Assembly (NCBI GenBank): GCA_026389255.1
Contig: JAPLIF010000258.1
Location: forward strand, 1 to 7,918
DNA length: 7,918 bases
Direction of reading: 5' to 3'
Origin: Cyanobacteriota bacterium
Lineage (GTDB): Bacteria; Cyanobacteriota; Cyanobacteriia; PCC-6307; Cyanobiaceae
Shown here: piece after piece, positions 5,784 to 7,918 of the stretch
How positions within the stretch are numbered: position 1 is the stretch's first letter
Layout: every line of letters begins with the position of its first letter
Notes under the pieces: model-generated
Told to the model about the DNA's origin: nothing
Databases searched by the model: none
Seen by the model: the letters and a program-made list of their open reading frames with translations, nothing else
Translations under genes and position numbers: made by a program

Positions 5784-6376
5784 TGAAGAAATGGTGCATC
5801 TATTTCGTGGACTCAAAGCTCAAGCGAATTGCAATAGTCGCCGTATTTGGTTCTGCCGCCATTGCTGGAGGATTTTATTTTGCAAGCCCCTTTCTTGCGA
5901 TTCAGGGCCTTAGAAGTGGCTTCCTATCCAAAAATGCTGACCAAGTGAATAAATATATCGACTACCCAGCCCTCCAGGCAGATCTTAAGGCGCAGCTTGG
6001 AGTAATGATGCTCAAAAGCTTGCAGAATAATCCCGAAATGGCTGCCAACCCATTTTCGGGGTTTGCCGTGGCAATGATTACTCCAATGGTCAACTCAATG
6101 GTTGATACGTATGTCACTCCTTCAGGCATGAAGACAATTCTTGAATCAAGCGCAACTGAGCAGAGTGGCGCCAGTCAAGACCAGACTGCTAAAAACTTAG
6201 TTGACAGAAAACGGGAATTCGATAAGGCTTTGGAAAAGACTTCAATGGGATATGAAGGATTGGAAAAGTTTCAGCTTACTGCAACCGCAGATGACGGCAA
6301 GAAGACAAAGCTTTTATTCAATCGCCAAGGCTTTGCGGACTGGAAGCTCAAAGCTGTCGTTTTGCCGCAACCATGA
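5783..6376 (+). CDS. DUF2939-like membrane-anchored protein (cassette 1)
   Basis: A 197-residue protein with a positively charged N-terminus and one hydrophobic segment (about residues 15-37, IAIVAVFGSAAIAGGFYFASPFLAI), then a soluble domain. The pattern SPFLAIQGLRSGFLSKNADQVNKYIDYPALQADLKAQL and later NPFSGFAVAMITPMVNSMVDTYVTPSGM is typical of DUF2939, whose members are short membrane-anchored or exported proteins of unknown function. The length fits the family. The ATG at 5783 is the first start, but it overlaps a promoter -10 box; GTG 5807 would give MDSKLKRIAIVAVFG and keep the membrane segment. No Shine-Dalgarno sequence is evident at either. The stop lies 5 bp before the cassette's attC, the compact arrangement normal for cassettes. 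Codon use is AT-richer than in the left half. Confidence 0.8.
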   Translation: MKKWCIYFVDSKLKRIAIVAVFGSAAIAGGFYFASPFLAIQGLRSGFLSKNADQVNKYIDYPALQADLKAQLGVMMLKSLQNNPEMAANPFSGFAVAMITPMVNSMVDTYVTPSGMKTILESSATEQSGASQDQTAKNLVDRKREFDKALEKTSMGYEGLEKFQLTATADDGKKTKLLFNRQGFADWKLKAVVLPQP

Positions 6377-6381
6377 GCCCC

Positions 6382-6467
6382 GTACAACATTCAGATTCAG
6401 AAGACGGGACCAGAAGTCGCTTTCAAAGCTCAGCGAAATTGCCCGCTTCTGATCTGGAGCGTTAGCC
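6382..6467 (+). other. attC: attC site of cassette 1
   Basis: An 86-bp imperfect palindrome starting with inverse core GTACAAC (6382-6388) and ending with core GTTAGCC (6461-6467). The inner arms pair well: CAGATTCAGAAGACGGG on the left against the complement of CCCGCTTCTGATCTG (6443-6457) on the right. The left arm carries two extra unpaired bases, T and A, like the extrahelical bases that direct strand choice in folded attC sites. The outer boxes do not pair fully because the GTTAGCC half belongs to cassette 2 after integration. Confidence 0.88.
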
Positions 6468-6477
6468 ATTTACACAC

Positions 6478-7188
6478 ATGAAACAACAGAGATGCGCTTC
6501 ATCCTCTTGCCAAATGAAATCAACTCTATCCTCCTCGCTCGTAATTACTCTTGCCAGCCTGGCATCTTTGTTGTTGGCTGCTTCATGTAACGCACAGTCC
6601 AGCCAGGAGGAGAAGCTTCGTTCGTACATGGAATCGACTCCACTTCTTGCACCCATGGGATATCAGGATTACACGGAACCGCAAGTGGGCTATATTCATA
6701 TCCCTGGAGGTATAGAGGGTGGCGAGTTCCTGTACGTTAAACCGGGCGACTTTAAATCCACTGATCGAAGCTCGCCTAGGCCAATAGGCTTCAAAAAGCT
6801 TAGTTTCTATAAAGCTTCTCAGCCAGATCTGGTGCCTGGGTTTAAGCCAAGGGGGGCAGCCTGTACATATGGCCGGCAAAAGCCAGGGCAATGGAATTGC
6901 TTGCTTTTTCGGTCCACCGAAGATGCACAGACATATTTTAAAAGCAATGACAAGTCTCAGGCCCCATATGTTGTCTGCTTGAACTGCAAGCCACGCCCAG
7001 TACCCATGCTTTCTCGCATATGCCCAGGTGTCTACAGTAGCTCGCTTTCTAAAGCAGATAATTGGGAAGATCCAACAATCCCTGGTCCTGTATTCACAAA
7101 AGGGATGTGCACCTTCAAGCTTCCGTGGTGGCGGACATCCGACGGCATTAAACTGGGGATCAAGAAGTTTGGGGACAAGATTAAATGA
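6478..7188 (+). CDS. Secreted Cys-rich protein, function unknown (cassette 2)
   Basis: A 236-residue protein I do not recognise. The N-terminus carries a signal peptide: an h-region about residues 20-36 (SLVITLASLASLLLAA), then SCNAQSSQ. Signal peptidase I could cut after CNA; LAASC is only a poor lipobox, so a lipoprotein is possible but less likely. The mature part has six cysteines (about 129, 141, 167, 170, 182, 211), enough for three disulfides, including CLNC and the segments RGAACTYGRQ, GQWNCLLF and RICPGVYSSS. The middle (GYIHIPGGIEGGEFLYVKPGDF) looks beta-rich. ATG 6478 sits 17 bp after the cassette boundary; ATG 6514 (MKSTLSSSL) would give a more typical signal peptide and may be the true start. 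Neither has a clear ribosome binding site. Confidence 0.75.
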   Translation: MKQQRCASSSCQMKSTLSSSLVITLASLASLLLAASCNAQSSQEEKLRSYMESTPLLAPMGYQDYTEPQVGYIHIPGGIEGGEFLYVKPGDFKSTDRSSPRPIGFKKLSFYKASQPDLVPGFKPRGAACTYGRQKPGQWNCLLFRSTEDAQTYFKSNDKSQAPYVVCLNCKPRPVPMLSRICPGVYSSSLSKADNWEDPTIPGPVFTKGMCTFKLPWWRTSDGIKLGIKKFGDKIK

Positions 7189-7231
7189 CGTTTGCTATTG
7201 GCCTTCCAAGCTAATTCTATCTTTTGAGACT

Positions 7232-7315
7232 GGCTAACAAGCCCATGCACCCGACCGTGCAAAAACTCCTTGCATATTTTGGGATCGATTCGGCGGGTGA
7301 TGTGCAGCGTTAGCC
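7232..7315 (+). other. attC: attC site of cassette 2
   Basis: An 84-bp imperfect palindrome bounded by inverse core GGCTAAC (7232-7238) and core GTTAGCC (7309-7315), which are perfectly complementary. The inner arms are CATGCACCCGACCG (7245-7258) on the left and CGGCGGGTGATG (7291-7302) on the right. They pair as CAT-CACCCG-CCG, with extra bases on the left arm. Size, boxes and arm asymmetry are those of a classical attC (59-base element). Confidence 0.92.
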
Positions 7316-7324
7316 GGACCTGCT

Positions 7325-7432
7325 ATGCAACACCACTCCCTTCAACCAAGAATCTTCTCCGGAATCTCTCTACAAGGCATTTTTGGATATGCACTATCCT
7401 CGGTCTCTATTGATCGGCATCCCAAGACGTGA
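7325..7432 (+). CDS. Possible 35-codon leader ORF of cassette 3
   Basis: ATG 7325 opens a 35-residue frame (MQHHSLQPRIFSGISLQGI...) ending at TGA 7430-7432. Its stop overlaps the GTG start of the next gene as GTGA, an arrangement that often couples translation. It starts 15 bp into the cassette, where the first start codon of a cassette is usually found. No homologue is recognised and no Shine-Dalgarno sequence is visible. It could equally be the original N-terminus of the following gene, separated by a frameshift. Confidence 0.3.
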   Translation: MQHHSLQPRIFSGISLQGIFGYALSSVSIDRHPKT

Positions 7433-7818
7433 ACCTCCTTTTCGCAGCCATGACTGGAATTACTGCTGCTGCATCTCCTTTTAGCTCTACAACTCCGATT
7501 CATTTTGCTGCTGGCTCCGACTCAGGAGTTTGGTCAGGCTACGTGTCTACTGGGGAAAAGAACTTTTCTTTGGGAATGGCAAAAGGACAGCGCCTCTGGA
7601 TCCAGAGTGATCAGGTCTATACCTGGTCAATCATCACGCCTGCTGGGCGTAAGCTGGGCTGTCGAGGCTATAGCTACTGTGTTCCGAATGAAGCCCTAGG
7701 ATTGCCATTGCCTGAATCAGGAAATCATATAGTTCGCACTAGCTACAGGTTGACAGGAGGCGCAGGCGACCCTAAGACAAGACGCCGTTATGTAGCGATT
7801 ACATTCACGGTGCGTTGA
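7429..7818 (+). CDS. Small exported beta-rich protein, PPC-like (cassette 3)
   Basis: A 129-residue protein with a short signal-like N-terminus (LLFAAMTGITAAASP), then a beta-rich domain. The order of short motifs resembles bacterial pre-peptidase C-terminal (PPC) beta-sandwich domains: GSDSGVWSGYVSTGEKNFSL, AKGQRLWIQS, WSIITPAGRKL, GLPLPESGNHIVRTSY and a final strand YVAITFTVR. These usually accompany secreted proteins; a free-standing copy has no assigned role here. Two cysteines (78 and 84) could form a disulfide. GTG 7429 is the most upstream usable start after the stop at 7411; ATG 7450 is an alternative but would weaken the signal peptide. No attC follows before the window ends. Confidence 0.6.
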   Translation: MNLLFAAMTGITAAASPFSSTTPIHFAAGSDSGVWSGYVSTGEKNFSLGMAKGQRLWIQSDQVYTWSIITPAGRKLGCRGYSYCVPNEALGLPLPESGNHIVRTSYRLTGGAGDPKTRRRYVAITFTVR

Positions 7819-7869
7819 GCTACACACTTGATCTCAGGGAAAGGCTCCAATTTTCAGTAAGTTGAACTG

Positions 7870-7918
7870 ATGGTGACTTTTGTTCTGACGAAGCTTGGAG
7901 AAACAGTGCGAATTTGCT
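7870..7918 (+). CDS. Possible start of another ORF, cut by window edge
   Basis: ATG 7870 begins 16 open codons (MVTFVLTKLGETVRIC) running off the window. No ribosome binding site is evident and no attC separates it from the preceding gene. If real it would be a second gene within cassette 3. Too short to judge. Confidence 0.2.
   Translation, partial: MVTFVLTKLGETVRIC

Larger units (their letters stand above)
5680..7918 (+). mobile_element. Integron gene cassette array (three cassettes, last incomplete)
   Basis: Cassette 1 spans 5680-6461 (782 bp), cassette 2 spans 6462-7309 (848 bp) and cassette 3 starts at 7310 and runs past the window edge. Boundaries fall between G and TT of core sites GTTGTAC (5679), GTTAGCC (6461) and GTTAGCC (7309). 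In cassettes 1 and 2 the first bases are complementary to the cassette's own inverse core, GTACAAC at 6382 and GGCTAAC at 7232, as expected of a true cassette. Base composition drops sharply from the GC-rich intI and IS region to these AT-richer genes. All genes point the same way, with their attC sites 3'. Confidence 0.88.

Noticed and set aside
7814..7867. GTTGAGC (7814-7820) and GTTGAAC (7861-7867) as core sites of a third attC
   Set aside because: Both fit the 7-base core consensus, but there is no matching inverse core 60-130 bp upstream. Cassette 3 is predicted to have GGCTAAC there, so its attC should lie beyond the window.

Overview
The window looks like a genomic-island stretch from a high-GC cyanobacterium, most likely a freshwater picocyanobacterium of the Synechococcus/Cyanobium type. 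That lineage call rests on remembered resemblance of the small protein at 383-751 and of the integrase to cyanobacterial homologues, so it is tentative. The central finding is a chromosomal integron: a broken integron integrase gene, an attI-like region, and at least three gene cassettes separated by recognisable attC sites.

Left part (1-2079, GC-rich). Mostly minus-strand genes that look like remnants of a restriction or defence locus. They are a piece carrying the N-terminal domain of an SF2 helicase (2079-1690), an intact HNH endonuclease with an EVE-like N-terminal domain (1686-748), and a fragment with helicase motifs V and VI (about 299-1) that runs off the window. A small plus-strand gene (383-751) converges on the HNH gene. 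The two helicase pieces lie in the order expected of one gene split by the material between them.

Middle (2073-5508). intI reads on the plus strand but is split by an IS21-family element (2309-4937) carrying istA and istB and bounded by imperfect 50-bp inverted repeats. The two halves of intI do not abut. By comparison with IntI1, about 57 codons between the N-terminal domain and the first catalytic arginine are missing, and no target duplication is visible. The insertion was therefore followed or accompanied by a deletion, and the integrase should be dead.

Right part (5509-7918, visibly more AT-rich). A non-coding attI candidate (5509-5679) contains three copies of a TTCTCGGA motif. Cassette 1 (5680-6461) carries a DUF2939-like membrane-anchored protein. 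Cassette 2 (6462-7309) carries a secreted Cys-rich protein of unknown function. Cassette 3 (7310 to beyond the edge) carries a 35-codon ORF overlapping a small exported beta-rich protein. The cassettes point the same way as intI and follow its 3' end, which is the reverse of the classical intI/attI arrangement. The boundaries pass an internal check: in cassettes 1 and 2 the first six bases are complementary to that cassette's own inverse core site.

Functional reading: the array is probably frozen because its integrase is disrupted. It can be mobilised only by an integrase acting in trans. Expression may come from a cassette-borne consensus-like promoter at 5755-5783. All three cassette products appear to be directed to the cell envelope.
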